Below are positions 1-7,710 of a stretch of DNA of 62,508 bases, one piece after another. This DNA is from an uncultured Lachnospiraceae bacterium (GTDB lineage: Bacteria; Bacillota; Clostridia; Lachnospirales; Lachnospiraceae), in the NCBI GenBank assembly GCA_902766735.1, contig CACXEU010000007.1:1-62508 (forward strand), given 5' to 3'. Below the pieces are notes generated by a model. That model had not been told where the DNA came from. It searched no databases and saw only the letters and a program-made list of their open reading frames with translations. Position 1 is the stretch's first letter. Each line of letters starts with the position of its first letter. The position numbers and the translations under genes were made by a program.

Positions 1-2
1 GA

Positions 3-476
3 TACGGAATTAAGGACTTACTGGAGGGAAGTGAAAAGGCACCGAATTATCAGGGAGGGACCTGTCTGGTATTTCGTTTGTGTGTTGATAATTACCATCG
101 ATATGGATATATTGATGATGGAGAAATTTTGGAAAATAAACCGTTAAAGGGAAAACTTCATACTGTGAGACCTATTGCAGTGAACGAATATCCGGTATTC
201 ATTCAAAATGCCAGAGAATATACGGTTATGCAGACAGAAAACTTTGGTGTGGTTTCACAGATTGAAGTGGGTGCAATGATGATTGGAAAAATAAAGAATC
301 ATCAAACATCCGGAACAGTTGTGAGAGGTGCAGAAAAGGGAATGTTCCTTTATGGAGGATCTACCGTGGTTGTGCTTCTGGAAAAGGGCTATGGAGAGAT
401 TCCGGAGGAATGTTTCCGTGCCACAGAAGAAGGTTATGAAATACCTGTAAAGTATGGGCAGGTACTTAGCAAATAA
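3..476 (+). CDS. psd: Phosphatidylserine decarboxylase proenzyme, C-terminal part (partial at left edge)
   Basis: The frame is open from base 3 with no start inside the window, so the N-terminus lies outside. The visible 157 residues show the typical end of the family: GGTCLVFRL, VDNYHRYGYIDDG, GKLHTVRPIA, REYTVMQTENFG and EVGAMMIGKI. Near the end is FLYGGSTVVV; the GST in it corresponds to the LGST-type self-cleavage site where Ser becomes the pyruvoyl group of the small alpha chain. The enzyme decarboxylates phosphatidylserine to phosphatidylethanolamine at the membrane. The Gly-Gly-Ser-Thr variant is common in the clostridial form. It ends 22 bp before metA on the same strand. Confidence 0.9.
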   Translation, partial: YGIKDLLEGSEKAPNYQGGTCLVFRLCVDNYHRYGYIDDGEILENKPLKGKLHTVRPIAVNEYPVFIQNAREYTVMQTENFGVVSQIEVGAMMIGKIKNHQTSGTVVRGAEKGMFLYGGSTVVVLLEKGYGEIPEECFRATEEGYEIPVKYGQVLSK

Positions 477-498
477 ATTTGAAAGTGAGGATGATGGA

Positions 499-1425
499 AT
501 GCCAATCAAAATCAGACAAAATATACAGGCGAGAGATATTCTGGAAAACGAAAATATTTTTGTAATGACAGAGACACGTGCTATGACTCAGGACATCCGT
601 CCGTTAAAAATACTCATCCTCAATTTGATGCCGACGAAGGTTGTGACAGAGACACAGATTTTGAGAAAGTTGTCCAATACACCGCTACAGTTGGAAGTGG
701 AATTTTTACAGACAGCAACTTATCAGTCCCGTCATGCAGACAAAAATTATCTGGATGAATATTATAGAACCTTTTATGAGGTCAAGGAACATTATTATGA
801 TGGGTTGATTATTACCGGGGCACCATTGGATTTTATTGATTACACGGAAGTGGAATATTGGGATGAAGTGTGTGAAATTATGGAATGGTCCAAGAAGCAT
901 GTGCATTGTACCTTCTATTTGTGTTGGGGTGCTTTTGCCGGTCTTTATTATCATTATGGAATTCGAAAAAGGGATCGTTTACCAAAATTATCCGGTATTT
1001 ATGAACATAAAATTTTAAATCGCCAGTCCCCGCTGTTCCGTGGATTTGACGACGTGTTCTTTGCACCGCATTCCCGGGCCACGGAGATTACGAGAGAGCA
1101 GATTCTGGCAGAACCGAAACTGGAATTAATGGCGGAATCAGAAGAAGCCGGAGTGGCAATTGTCAAGACGGTGGACAGTAGACAATTCTATGTATTCTGT
1201 CATTCAGAATATGATGCAGATACATTAAAGTTAGAATATGATCGAGATGTGAGTAAGGGCTTGGATCCAAAACCACCACTGAATTATTTTCCGGATGATG
1301 ATCCGACCAAGGCACCAATTGTGAATTGGAGAGCTGCAGGTCAGTTGTTGTGGACAAACTGGATAAACTACTATGTTTATCAGACCACTCCTTATGACAT
1401 TAATGAGGTACAGAACGAAGAATAG
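499..1425 (+). CDS. metA: Homoserine O-acyltransferase MetA
   Basis: 308 residues, the usual MetA length. It acylates homoserine in the first committed step of methionine synthesis. The ATG at 499 is chosen over an in-frame upstream start inside psd because it follows a GTGAGG-type ribosome site and gives the standard N-terminus MPIKIRQNIQARD. The catalytic Cys falls exactly at residue 142 (LCWGAFAGLYYHYGI), and the His235-x-Glu237 pair lies in YVFCHSEYD. Residue 111, which in studied MetA enzymes separates acetyl-CoA users (Glu) from succinyl-CoA users (Gly), is Asp here (GAPLD). I lean to acetyl-CoA as donor, but that is inference. Confidence 0.95.
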   Translation: MPIKIRQNIQARDILENENIFVMTETRAMTQDIRPLKILILNLMPTKVVTETQILRKLSNTPLQLEVEFLQTATYQSRHADKNYLDEYYRTFYEVKEHYYDGLIITGAPLDFIDYTEVEYWDEVCEIMEWSKKHVHCTFYLCWGAFAGLYYHYGIRKRDRLPKLSGIYEHKILNRQSPLFRGFDDVFFAPHSRATEITREQILAEPKLELMAESEEAGVAIVKTVDSRQFYVFCHSEYDADTLKLEYDRDVSKGLDPKPPLNYFPDDDPTKAPIVNWRAAGQLLWTNWINYYVYQTTPYDINEVQNEE

Positions 1426-1445
1426 ATTAGAAGGGAAGGAATCGA

Positions 1446-2456
1446 ATGGTAAAGATTATTGCAGATAGTACTTGTGATTTATCAAAAGAATTAATCGAAC
1501 AATATGATATTGATTTAATTCCATTATATATCCACCTGGGTGAAGAAGAGTATCAGGATGGAGTCAACGTGACACCGGAAGATATTTACCAGTGGTCGGA
1601 AGAAAATAAATCCACACCGAAGACTGCAGCATCTTCTATTGAAGATGTTATAAATGTCTTAAATCCGTATGTGGAAGCAGGGCAGGAAGTGGTATTTTTT
1701 ACAATTTCCAGCGAAATGTCAACAGAATACAATGTTGTCAATATGGCAATTGACGAATTGGAATGTGAGGATTTAGTTACCGTAATAGATTCCAGAAATC
1801 TTTCCACGGGAATTGGGCTGTTGGTATTAGAAGCAGCAGAAATGGCACAGCAGGGAAAAACAGCAAAAGAGATTGAAAGCGTTATGGAAGCACTAAAGCC
1901 ATATGTTCGTTCCAGCTTCGTGGTGGATACATTGAAATACCTTCATCGAGGCGGCAGGTGTTCGGCAACCTCGGCTTTGGTGGGTGGAATATTTAAGGTG
2001 AAACCGAAAATCGTGGTGAAAGATGGAAAGATGGATGCTGGGAAAAAATATCGTGGCAGCTTAGAACATGTTCTTTCGGAATATACCAAGGAAATGGAAA
2101 AGCAGTTGCTTTCCGCCAGGGATAATCATGTGTTTATTACCCACTCTGGTTGTGATGAGAGTATTGTAGCTGAAATAAAAGGCTATCTGGAAGGTTTGAG
2201 TCGATTTAAGCAGATTCACGTGACAAGGGCAGGAGGTGTAATCTCCAGCCATTGTGGTCCGGGAACCTTAGGTGTGCTGTTTATTGAAAAAGAAAAGCAG
2301 TATGGACCATATGACAGTAAGTTTGACAAAAACCGTAATGGTATTATGGAGGCAGAAGAAAAAGCTGCAGAAAACTCCTATATTCAGCGTCTTGCGGAAA
2401 TTGATAAAGGTCCGGACGATTATGACGAAGAGGATGATTCCGGGGAGGATTTCTAA
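1446..2456 (+). CDS. DegV-family fatty-acid-binding protein with EF-hand-like C-terminal tail
   Basis: Residues 1-285 are a DegV domain: VKIIADSTCDLS at the start, PKTAASS near residue 58, DSRNLSTG near 115, and GG(R)CSATSALVG around 169-180. DegV/FakB proteins bind a fatty acid for phosphorylation by a FakA-type kinase; no FakA lies in this window. After the normal end of the fold comes an about 45-residue acidic tail. Residues 294-305 (DKNRNGIMEAEE) fit the 12-residue EF-hand calcium loop, with D, N, N at loop positions 1, 3, 5, Gly at 6 and Glu at 12. The stop codon overlaps the start of the next gene by one base (TAATG), so the two are translationally coupled. Confidence 0.88.
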   Translation: MVKIIADSTCDLSKELIEQYDIDLIPLYIHLGEEEYQDGVNVTPEDIYQWSEENKSTPKTAASSIEDVINVLNPYVEAGQEVVFFTISSEMSTEYNVVNMAIDELECEDLVTVIDSRNLSTGIGLLVLEAAEMAQQGKTAKEIESVMEALKPYVRSSFVVDTLKYLHRGGRCSATSALVGGIFKVKPKIVVKDGKMDAGKKYRGSLEHVLSEYTKEMEKQLLSARDNHVFITHSGCDESIVAEIKGYLEGLSRFKQIHVTRAGGVISSHCGPGTLGVLFIEKEKQYGPYDSKFDKNRNGIMEAEEKAAENSYIQRLAEIDKGPDDYDEEDDSGEDF

Positions 2457-2653
2457 TGGCAAAGAAAACAGCTCGAGAGAAACATAATAGACTGGTAAAA
2501 ATCATTGCAGGCATTTTAATTGCAATTTGTATCACCTTTATTGTATTGCTTCTTCAAGCAGCAGACCAAAGAAGTTTTCTGGTAGTGTTCGTATTACCTT
2601 GCATTATTGCAATTGCAATCATTATTTTTACTGCCCGGGACATGATGAAGTGA
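2456..2653 (+). CDS. Small two-helix membrane protein
   Basis: 65 residues. The start codon overlaps the stop of the DegV gene. After a basic N-terminus (MAKKTAREKHNR) there are two hydrophobic segments, about residues 15-33 and 42-58, separated by a short polar loop (AADQRS). This suggests a hairpin in the cytoplasmic membrane with both ends inside. I do not recognise a family. Coupling to the DegV gene suggests co-expression, not necessarily shared function. Confidence 0.7.
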   Translation: MAKKTAREKHNRLVKIIAGILIAICITFIVLLLQAADQRSFLVVFVLPCIIAIAIIIFTARDMMK

Positions 2654-2715
2654 CGAATCTTTCAATAATGACTGATTCAACCTGTATTTTTGATGAAAAA
2701 TTGTGGATTATGTCT

Positions 2716-2777
2716 ATGACATTTTTTTCTCAAATGCGATATAATTATGAGTAGCGTTAACGACTCGATTTGTCGAG
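2716..2777 (+). promoter_or_regulatory. Promoter and 5'-UTR hairpin of the CarD gene
   Basis: ATGACA (2716-2721) and a perfect TATAAT (2740-2745) are 18 bp apart. The transcript would start near 2752. A short hairpin CTCGA-TTTG-TCGAG (2764-2777) follows in the leader, and AGGAGG lies just before the start of carD. Confidence 0.65.
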
Positions 2778-2813
2778 AAAAGATAGAGAAATGATTGTTC
2801 GCAGGAGGAAATT

Positions 2814-3308
2814 ATGTTTGATGTTGGAGAGTATATTGTTCATGGAAGAAATGGTGTATGTCAGGTTAAGGAAATAACGCATATTGACATTTCAGGGGCG
2901 GATAAAAATCAGCTATATTACACATTGGTTCCGGTACATTCAGAAGATCGAAAAATATTTTATCCGGTTGACAGTGATAAGGTTGTGATGCGTTCTGTCA
3001 TCAGCAAGGAAGAGGCAGAAACAATCGTGAATCATATGGATAACATTGAACCGATGTGGATTGAAAATGAAAAGCAGAGAGAAAACAGTTACAAGGAAGC
3101 AATTAGCTCCGCTGATTGTCAGAAGCTGATTGGAGTCATTAAGGCGTTATATGAAAGAAACCGTCAGCGTATGGCAGAAGGAAAAAGAATTACTTTCGTG
3201 GATGACAGATATTTAAAGGAAGCAAAGAAAAATCTGTTTGATGAATTTGCTATTGCATTGGATATTGAGCAGGACGAAGTAGAAGATTATATTATGACAC
3301 ATAAGTAG
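2814..3308 (+). CDS. CarD/CdnL-family RNA polymerase-binding regulator
   Basis: 164 residues. The N-terminal part (MFDVGEYIVHGRNGVCQVKEI through YYTLVPVHSEDRKIFYPVD) is the CarD-type Tudor-like RNA polymerase interaction domain. The rest is helical (KEEAETIVNHMDNIEPMW, SADCQKLIGVIKALYERNRQRM) as in the DNA-contacting part of CdnL/CarD. Such proteins bind the beta subunit and tune open-complex stability at housekeeping promoters. The gene has its own promoter and terminator and appears monocistronic. ATG at 2814 follows GCAGGAGGAAATT. Confidence 0.88.
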   Translation: MFDVGEYIVHGRNGVCQVKEITHIDISGADKNQLYYTLVPVHSEDRKIFYPVDSDKVVMRSVISKEEAETIVNHMDNIEPMWIENEKQRENSYKEAISSADCQKLIGVIKALYERNRQRMAEGKRITFVDDRYLKEAKKNLFDEFAIALDIEQDEVEDYIMTHK

Positions 3309-3310
3309 AA

Positions 3311-3333
3311 GGATGCGGATGCATCCTTTTTTT
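3311..3333 (+). terminator. Intrinsic terminator after carD
   Basis: GGATGC-GGAT-GCATCC stem-loop followed directly by seven T residues, three bases after the carD stop. Confidence 0.85.
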
Positions 3334-3476
3334 GTTATGTTTTACCTTTTGTTTTTTAGATAATGCTTTTACATTTTTAAACATGAACTTAAACAAGTTA
3401 GTAAAAATAAGACAGATGTTGCGCGAAAAGAAGAATAATGGTAGACTCCCATAAAACAAAAAAGCGGAGGTGCAAA

Positions 3477-4592
3477 ATGAAAAGCGTAAAAATTAAAATG
3501 TTAGTTATGATTATTGGAGTACTTATAATGTGCGGATGGGAAACCAACCAAACTAGAGCTAAGGAAACGAAACTATATGTAACAGAGAGTTTAGAAGTTG
3601 ATTGTGATTCGATGGAACCTCTGTATAATGTTGATGACAAAGTAGTTGCTTATTATTTCGATGGCGATAACGGATATGCCATTATTGGGCTAGATGGAAC
3701 CTTGATTGAATTTTCAGAAGAATCAAAAATAGACAAATTCGACAATACAGATTGCGAAAAATCATATTATGCAGGTACAGGAGAGTATTATATTGAATCA
3801 AAAAAAGATAATGAAATAGAAAATGTTTATACTGGTAAAGAGATAAATAAAGAAACTGTTCAAAATATTGAAATAGATCCATATCAATATAATAATAGTG
3901 GTAAAAAGAAGGCTGAACTTGATGTGAGTAAGAACAAAAAATCTGTAACTATTACATATCCGGATGGTGGAAAGGACCCAAAAGGAAAGACAACATACAC
4001 AGATACATTCTTTAAAACATTGACGTTTAAGTCAAAGGCTAATTTACCATATTCAACCAGATATTTTAGTTATAATGTCAATGGAACGTGTGGTTCAACA
4101 GCATCTGCAATTATGATGTATTATTATTATGATCATATTGGTTCCTCATACATAACAAACAACTCGTATATAGGAAAAACTGAAGCAAAACAAAAAGCAT
4201 TTGTAAACCATTTTAAAAGCTTATTGGGGGATAATGGAAATGGAACAGGATATAAAAAGGTTAAAGATGGGATAAACAAGTATCTAGGAGAAATAGGAAA
4301 GTCGAAAAATTGTGACTATATCACATCGGCCAATATATTAGAAAATGTATCCTCGCGAATTATGAAATGTATAGATAACAAGAGACCGTGCATTGTTGGT
4401 TTGGATGGAGAGCCGACATACGGAGATCATTGGGTTGTAGGTGTTGGATACGCAAAGTATTATGGCATAAATGGTCGTTCTCGAAGAGATGTGTATTTTA
4501 TTAAAGTTAATAATGGATGGTACACAACATCAAGTAAAAGTATTGTTTATGTGAACTATGATTATGTTGACGGAGTGATATTTCTAAAATAA
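3477..4592 (+). CDS. Secreted papain-like (C39-like) cysteine peptidase, cassette 1
   Basis: 371 residues from ATG 3477, preferred to the in-frame ATG at 3438 because GCGGAGG lies six bases upstream and a signal peptide (KIKMLVMIIGVLIMCGW) then starts the protein. Residues about 30-180 are a polar domain of unknown type. The C-terminal half has a papain-fold signature: NGTCGSTASAIMMYY (Cys205), GDHWVVGVGYA (His318) and KVNNGWY (Asn345/346), suggesting a Cys-His-Asn peptidase acting outside the membrane. The DNA is more AT-rich than its neighbours. A small lipoprotein gene follows 50 bp downstream, the same arrangement as at 48772-50352. The exact peptidase family and the substrate are unknown to me. 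Confidence 0.75.
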   Translation: MKSVKIKMLVMIIGVLIMCGWETNQTRAKETKLYVTESLEVDCDSMEPLYNVDDKVVAYYFDGDNGYAIIGLDGTLIEFSEESKIDKFDNTDCEKSYYAGTGEYYIESKKDNEIENVYTGKEINKETVQNIEIDPYQYNNSGKKKAELDVSKNKKSVTITYPDGGKDPKGKTTYTDTFFKTLTFKSKANLPYSTRYFSYNVNGTCGSTASAIMMYYYYDHIGSSYITNNSYIGKTEAKQKAFVNHFKSLLGDNGNGTGYKKVKDGINKYLGEIGKSKNCDYITSANILENVSSRIMKCIDNKRPCIVGLDGEPTYGDHWVVGVGYAKYYGINGRSRRDVYFIKVNNGWYTTSSKSIVYVNYDYVDGVIFLK

Positions 4593-4642
4593 GATAAAAG
4601 TTTGTTATTTATGGGAAAAGGTTGTGAACAGGAGGATGATTG

Positions 4643-5026
4643 ATGAGGAAAAAATCAACAATTTTGACAATAATGTTATTGGTTTTAGCAACTTTGTTTT
4701 TAACGTCTTGTAATAAAACGAAGGGTGGAGAGGACTCACTCACGGTTTTTGATATTGATACAGATGAAGTTGAAGTGATGTATAATAACCAGACGGTTTC
4801 CCTGAAAGGGGGAGAACATAAAAAATTCATCGATGTCATAAAGGACATTAGTAAAGGAGAAAGTGTAAAAGTCGATGATGATATTGAGTATGATATGATG
4901 ATTGATTTTAAGAACGGTTATGCTGCAAAAATTTCGACTGAGAAAAATATATTTTGGTTTGATAATGAAGAGAAAAAAATTTCAGATGAAAATATGAGGG
5001 CAATATTGAAGTTTGTCGAAAAATGA
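4643..5026 (+). CDS. Small lipoprotein paired with the peptidase, cassette 1
   Basis: 127 residues from ATG 4643 (GGAGG seven bases upstream; an alternative TTG lies one codon earlier). The signal peptide ends in a lipobox, LTSCNK, with lipidated Cys23. The mature part is short and beta-rich-looking (VEVMYNNQTVSLKGGEHKKF, YDMMIDFKNGYAAKIS). It is not recognised as a known family. Its position directly behind a secreted cysteine peptidase suggests a peptidase inhibitor, immunity or chaperone role, by analogy with streptopain and its neighbouring inhibitor; this is inference only. Confidence 0.7.
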   Translation: MRKKSTILTIMLLVLATLFLTSCNKTKGGEDSLTVFDIDTDEVEVMYNNQTVSLKGGEHKKFIDVIKDISKGESVKVDDDIEYDMMIDFKNGYAAKISTEKNIFWFDNEEKKISDENMRAILKFVEK

Positions 5027-5222
5027 TGTGACTCTTGAAAATAATTATTTTTGTTCATAATAACAATTTCGTTTAGCAATTGCGTTTTGCTGTGTTCTTA
5101 AAATAAAAGGTTGCCAATTTGGTTCTGTGTGAATTATAATGAAACAGATTGAAATATAAACGGAATTTTAGTCGTTTCTATATTATAGAATGAAATGTAG
5201 AGGCGATGAAAGGAGTTATACA

Positions 5223-5948
5223 ATGGATGAAAAGAGAGGGTTTGGTCAGGATATTGATCTTGATGAAACAAATGTTATTCCGGAAATCGATGATTCTGAT
5301 TTTGGCGAAACAAAGATTATCCCGGATTTAGAGGAAGTGAAGGATTTCGGTCAGACCGGAGAAATTGTTCCACCGATTGAGATTGATGATTCAGATTTTG
5401 TGGATGAAGTGGAATTTGTGGAAGATGATTTAGATTTTGATTTTCCGGAAGAGGAAGAAGAGTATTTCGAGGATGAAATTGTTATTGAAGATGAAGATGA
5501 GGAAGATGATGAAGATGATGACCTCGAAAAGATGGAGTTGACAAATCGAAATAAGAAGTTAAATATTATTGCCATTGTTGTTGCAGTTGTTGTGATTGCA
5601 GGGATTGTGACAGTGGCAGCAGTGATGTCAAAGAATTTTGGTAAAGAGGAAGAAACCACACAGGAAGTTACAACGGTTGTGACGACCGCAGAGGAAACCA
5701 CTACGGAAAAGAAGACCGAAGAACCAAAGGAAGAGTGGACAGAAGAAGAAACGGAAGCACCGGAAGAAGTGTGGACGGAAGAAGAAACCGATGAACCGGA
5801 AGAGGTTTGGACAGAAAAGAAAGCGGAACCAAAAACAGAAAAGGTGACAGAAGCACCACAGACAGAAGCACCGCAGACGGAAGCACCACAGACGGAAGCA
5901 CCAACAGAGGCTCCACAGGATGAAGAAATAAATACCGTTGAGGAATAG
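5223..5948 (+). CDS. Acidic single-pass membrane protein with Thr/Glu/Pro-rich outer repeats
   Basis: 241 residues from ATG 5223, placed by AAAGGAG seven bases upstream. Residues 1-105 are extremely acidic and contain repeated motifs (DETNVIPEIDDSDFGETKIIPDLEE). One transmembrane helix follows (about 114-136, IIAIVVAVVVIAGIVTVAAV). The C-terminal part has a Thr-rich stretch, three EEVWTEEE-type repeats and TEAPQ repeats, resembling a wall-spanning stalk. Topology would put the acidic part inside and the stalk outside. No enzymatic domain is visible. The next gene starts two bases after its stop. Confidence 0.7.
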   Translation: MDEKRGFGQDIDLDETNVIPEIDDSDFGETKIIPDLEEVKDFGQTGEIVPPIEIDDSDFVDEVEFVEDDLDFDFPEEEEEYFEDEIVIEDEDEEDDEDDDLEKMELTNRNKKLNIIAIVVAVVVIAGIVTVAAVMSKNFGKEEETTQEVTTVVTTAEETTTEKKTEEPKEEWTEEETEAPEEVWTEEETDEPEEVWTEKKAEPKTEKVTEAPQTEAPQTEAPQTEAPTEAPQDEEINTVEE

Positions 5949-5949
5949 T

Positions 5950-7080
5950 ATGGAAATTAATCAGAAAACCAGTGATTACCTGATTGCGTTATTAAGGGCT
6001 ATGGTTCGTCAGGAACAACCGGCAGAAAAGCCGACAGAAGTAGATTGGAAAGATGTACTGAATCTGGCCAGATATCATCAAGTAGACGAGATGATTTATG
6101 ATGCAGTGAAACGTCTGGAAAAAGGCCCGGAAGGTGACCTTTTGGAACGCCTGGAGGAAGTTCATAGAAACAATCAGCTTGTTAATATGTTCCAGCAGGC
6201 AGAAGCAAAAATGATTATAGAACAGTCTACAAAGGGAGAATATTATATTCTCCCTTTAAAAGGTGCCGTGATGAAGGAAATCTATCCGAATCCGTTGTAT
6301 CGTCAAATGGGGGATTTGGATTATCTTGTGGAAGAAAAGTCAATCAATGATTTTATTCCAATGATGAAGGAACTGGGATATGAAGCTTTTGACGTGGGTT
6401 TGGAAGACAGTCATGATGTTTATAAGAAACGTCCATATATTGAAGTGGAGATTCACAGACGACTGTTACCACCGACAGAAGAAAATCATTGGTATACCGA
6501 TAAAATTTGGGAACGGCTGGTACCGGATGCAGAAAATCTGTATTTGCTTCATATGACATTGGAAGACTATTATTTGTTCCACCTTCTTCATTTTGAAAAG
6601 CACTATTCTATGGGCGGAAGCGGAATTCGTTCCATATTAGATCAGTATTATCTGATGAAAGTTTATCAGGAACAATTGGATTGGAATTATATTAACGAAA
6701 TCCTGCCAAAATTTCATTATGTGGAATTTGAAAAAATGTGTCGGGATTTAGCGGAGTGCTGGTTTGGCGAAGGGACAATGACCGAGGAACTGAAAGGACC
6801 GGCAGAATACATCATTAACAGTGGAGTTTTCGGAAATTTCGAACAGTATCAGAAATGGTCTTTTGAACGTTATCAGAGAGAGCAGGGAATTAAAACGAAA
6901 AAGGGTTACTTTTTCCGGCGTATGTTTATGGAAAGAGAACGAATGGAATTTATCTATCCGTCCATAAAAAAACATGGATGGCTTCTTCCATTTTGCTGGA
7001 TTCATAGATTGTTTAAATCGGTATTCTGCAATTGGGGCAGAGTAAAAATGGAGTTAAAGCATTTTCGGAAGAAGGATTAA
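5950..7080 (+). CDS. Nucleotidyltransferase-fold protein (NTP_transf_5-like)
   Basis: 377 residues from ATG 5950. A start-distant core reads LPLKGAVMKEIYPNPLYRQM followed by GDLDYLVEE (about residues 100-127): KG plus a G-D-x-D pair is the metal-binding signature of the uncharacterised nucleotidyltransferase family often linked to polysaccharide or peptide modification loci. Later EVEIHRRLLPP and the HLLHFEKHY region fit the same family. The substrate cannot be told from sequence. It lies two bases after the acidic membrane protein gene, and a DUF2752 gene follows, so the three probably form one transcript. Confidence 0.72.
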   Translation: MEINQKTSDYLIALLRAMVRQEQPAEKPTEVDWKDVLNLARYHQVDEMIYDAVKRLEKGPEGDLLERLEEVHRNNQLVNMFQQAEAKMIIEQSTKGEYYILPLKGAVMKEIYPNPLYRQMGDLDYLVEEKSINDFIPMMKELGYEAFDVGLEDSHDVYKKRPYIEVEIHRRLLPPTEENHWYTDKIWERLVPDAENLYLLHMTLEDYYLFHLLHFEKHYSMGGSGIRSILDQYYLMKVYQEQLDWNYINEILPKFHYVEFEKMCRDLAECWFGEGTMTEELKGPAEYIINSGVFGNFEQYQKWSFERYQREQGIKTKKGYFFRRMFMERERMEFIYPSIKKHGWLLPFCWIHRLFKSVFCNWGRVKMELKHFRKKD

Positions 7081-7101
7081 TAGAACTGACAGGAATGAGT
7101 G

Positions 7102-7578
7102 ATGAGATTTAATAGGGAACGATTGATTCAGGATATCAAGAATATTTATAAGCCGGCCATTGTAATGGGAATTTATGGAATTCTTTTTGAATTGCTGTTT
7201 CATAAAATTTGTCCCAGTCGACTGATTTGGGGAGTGCCGTGTCCCGGATGTGGCCTGACCAGGGCAATGACTTTGGTCATGAAAGGGGAGTTTGCGGAGG
7301 CGACTCGAATGCACCCTTTCTGGATCGCAGTGGTTGTTGTAACCGTTGTGGCATTGGCTGAACGATATCTGATTCAAGATGAGGAACGATATAAGAAAAT
7401 CAATAAAATAAATGAGAAGATTTTATTTGTGATTCTTATGGCTTGTCTGATTTATTACGGTTACCGAATGAAAACGATGTATCCGAATCAGGAACCAATG
7501 ATTTATGAAAAGGATAATTTAAGAAATTTATTCAAGAACATCATAGAGAATATCGCAGAGCGTATCACAAACCCGTAA
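7102..7578 (+). CDS. DUF2752 membrane protein
   Basis: 158 residues from ATG 7102 (a GTG lies one codon before). The motif CPSRLIWGVPCPGCGLTRA (about residues 36-54) is diagnostic of DUF2752, small membrane proteins with conserved Cys residues and unknown function. Hydrophobic segments lie around residues 18-34, 74-90 and 110-125. The stop codon lies inside the terminator stem of this unit. Confidence 0.82.
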   Translation: MRFNRERLIQDIKNIYKPAIVMGIYGILFELLFHKICPSRLIWGVPCPGCGLTRAMTLVMKGEFAEATRMHPFWIAVVVVTVVALAERYLIQDEERYKKINKINEKILFVILMACLIYYGYRMKTMYPNQEPMIYEKDNLRNLFKNIIENIAERITNP

Positions 7579-7606
7579 AACCTGGAAACAGGTTTACGGG
7601 TTTTTC
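7570..7606 (+). terminator. Intrinsic terminator overlapping the DUF2752 stop codon
   Basis: AACCCGTAAA..CCTG-GAAA-CAGG..TTTACGGG, a long stem with a GAAA loop, followed by a T-run. Confidence 0.9.
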
Positions 7607-7627
7607 TTTATACAATTCTGACTTTAC

Positions 7628-7663
7628 AACTGTCTTGTCAGTTCTCGGAAGTTGTGTTATAAT
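7628..7663 (+). promoter_or_regulatory. nad operon promoter with a possible NiaR operator
   Basis: TTGTCA (7635-7640) and TATAAT (7658-7663) are 17 bp apart. An inverted repeat AACTG-TCTTGT-CAGTT (7628-7643) covers the -35 box. Because the operon ends in a NiaR-type repressor gene, this repeat is a candidate operator; that link is inference. Confidence 0.6.
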
Positions 7664-7710
7664 GACTTAAATTTTCACAAAAAAATGCCAAATGGCAGAA
7701 AGAGTAATTT

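Noticed and set aside
3309..5222. Flanking repeats around the first peptidase-lipoprotein cassette, as found at the second
   Set aside because: I compared the carD end and the spacer before 3477 with the spacer 5027-5222 and saw no matching stretch, so an insertion footprint is not supported there.
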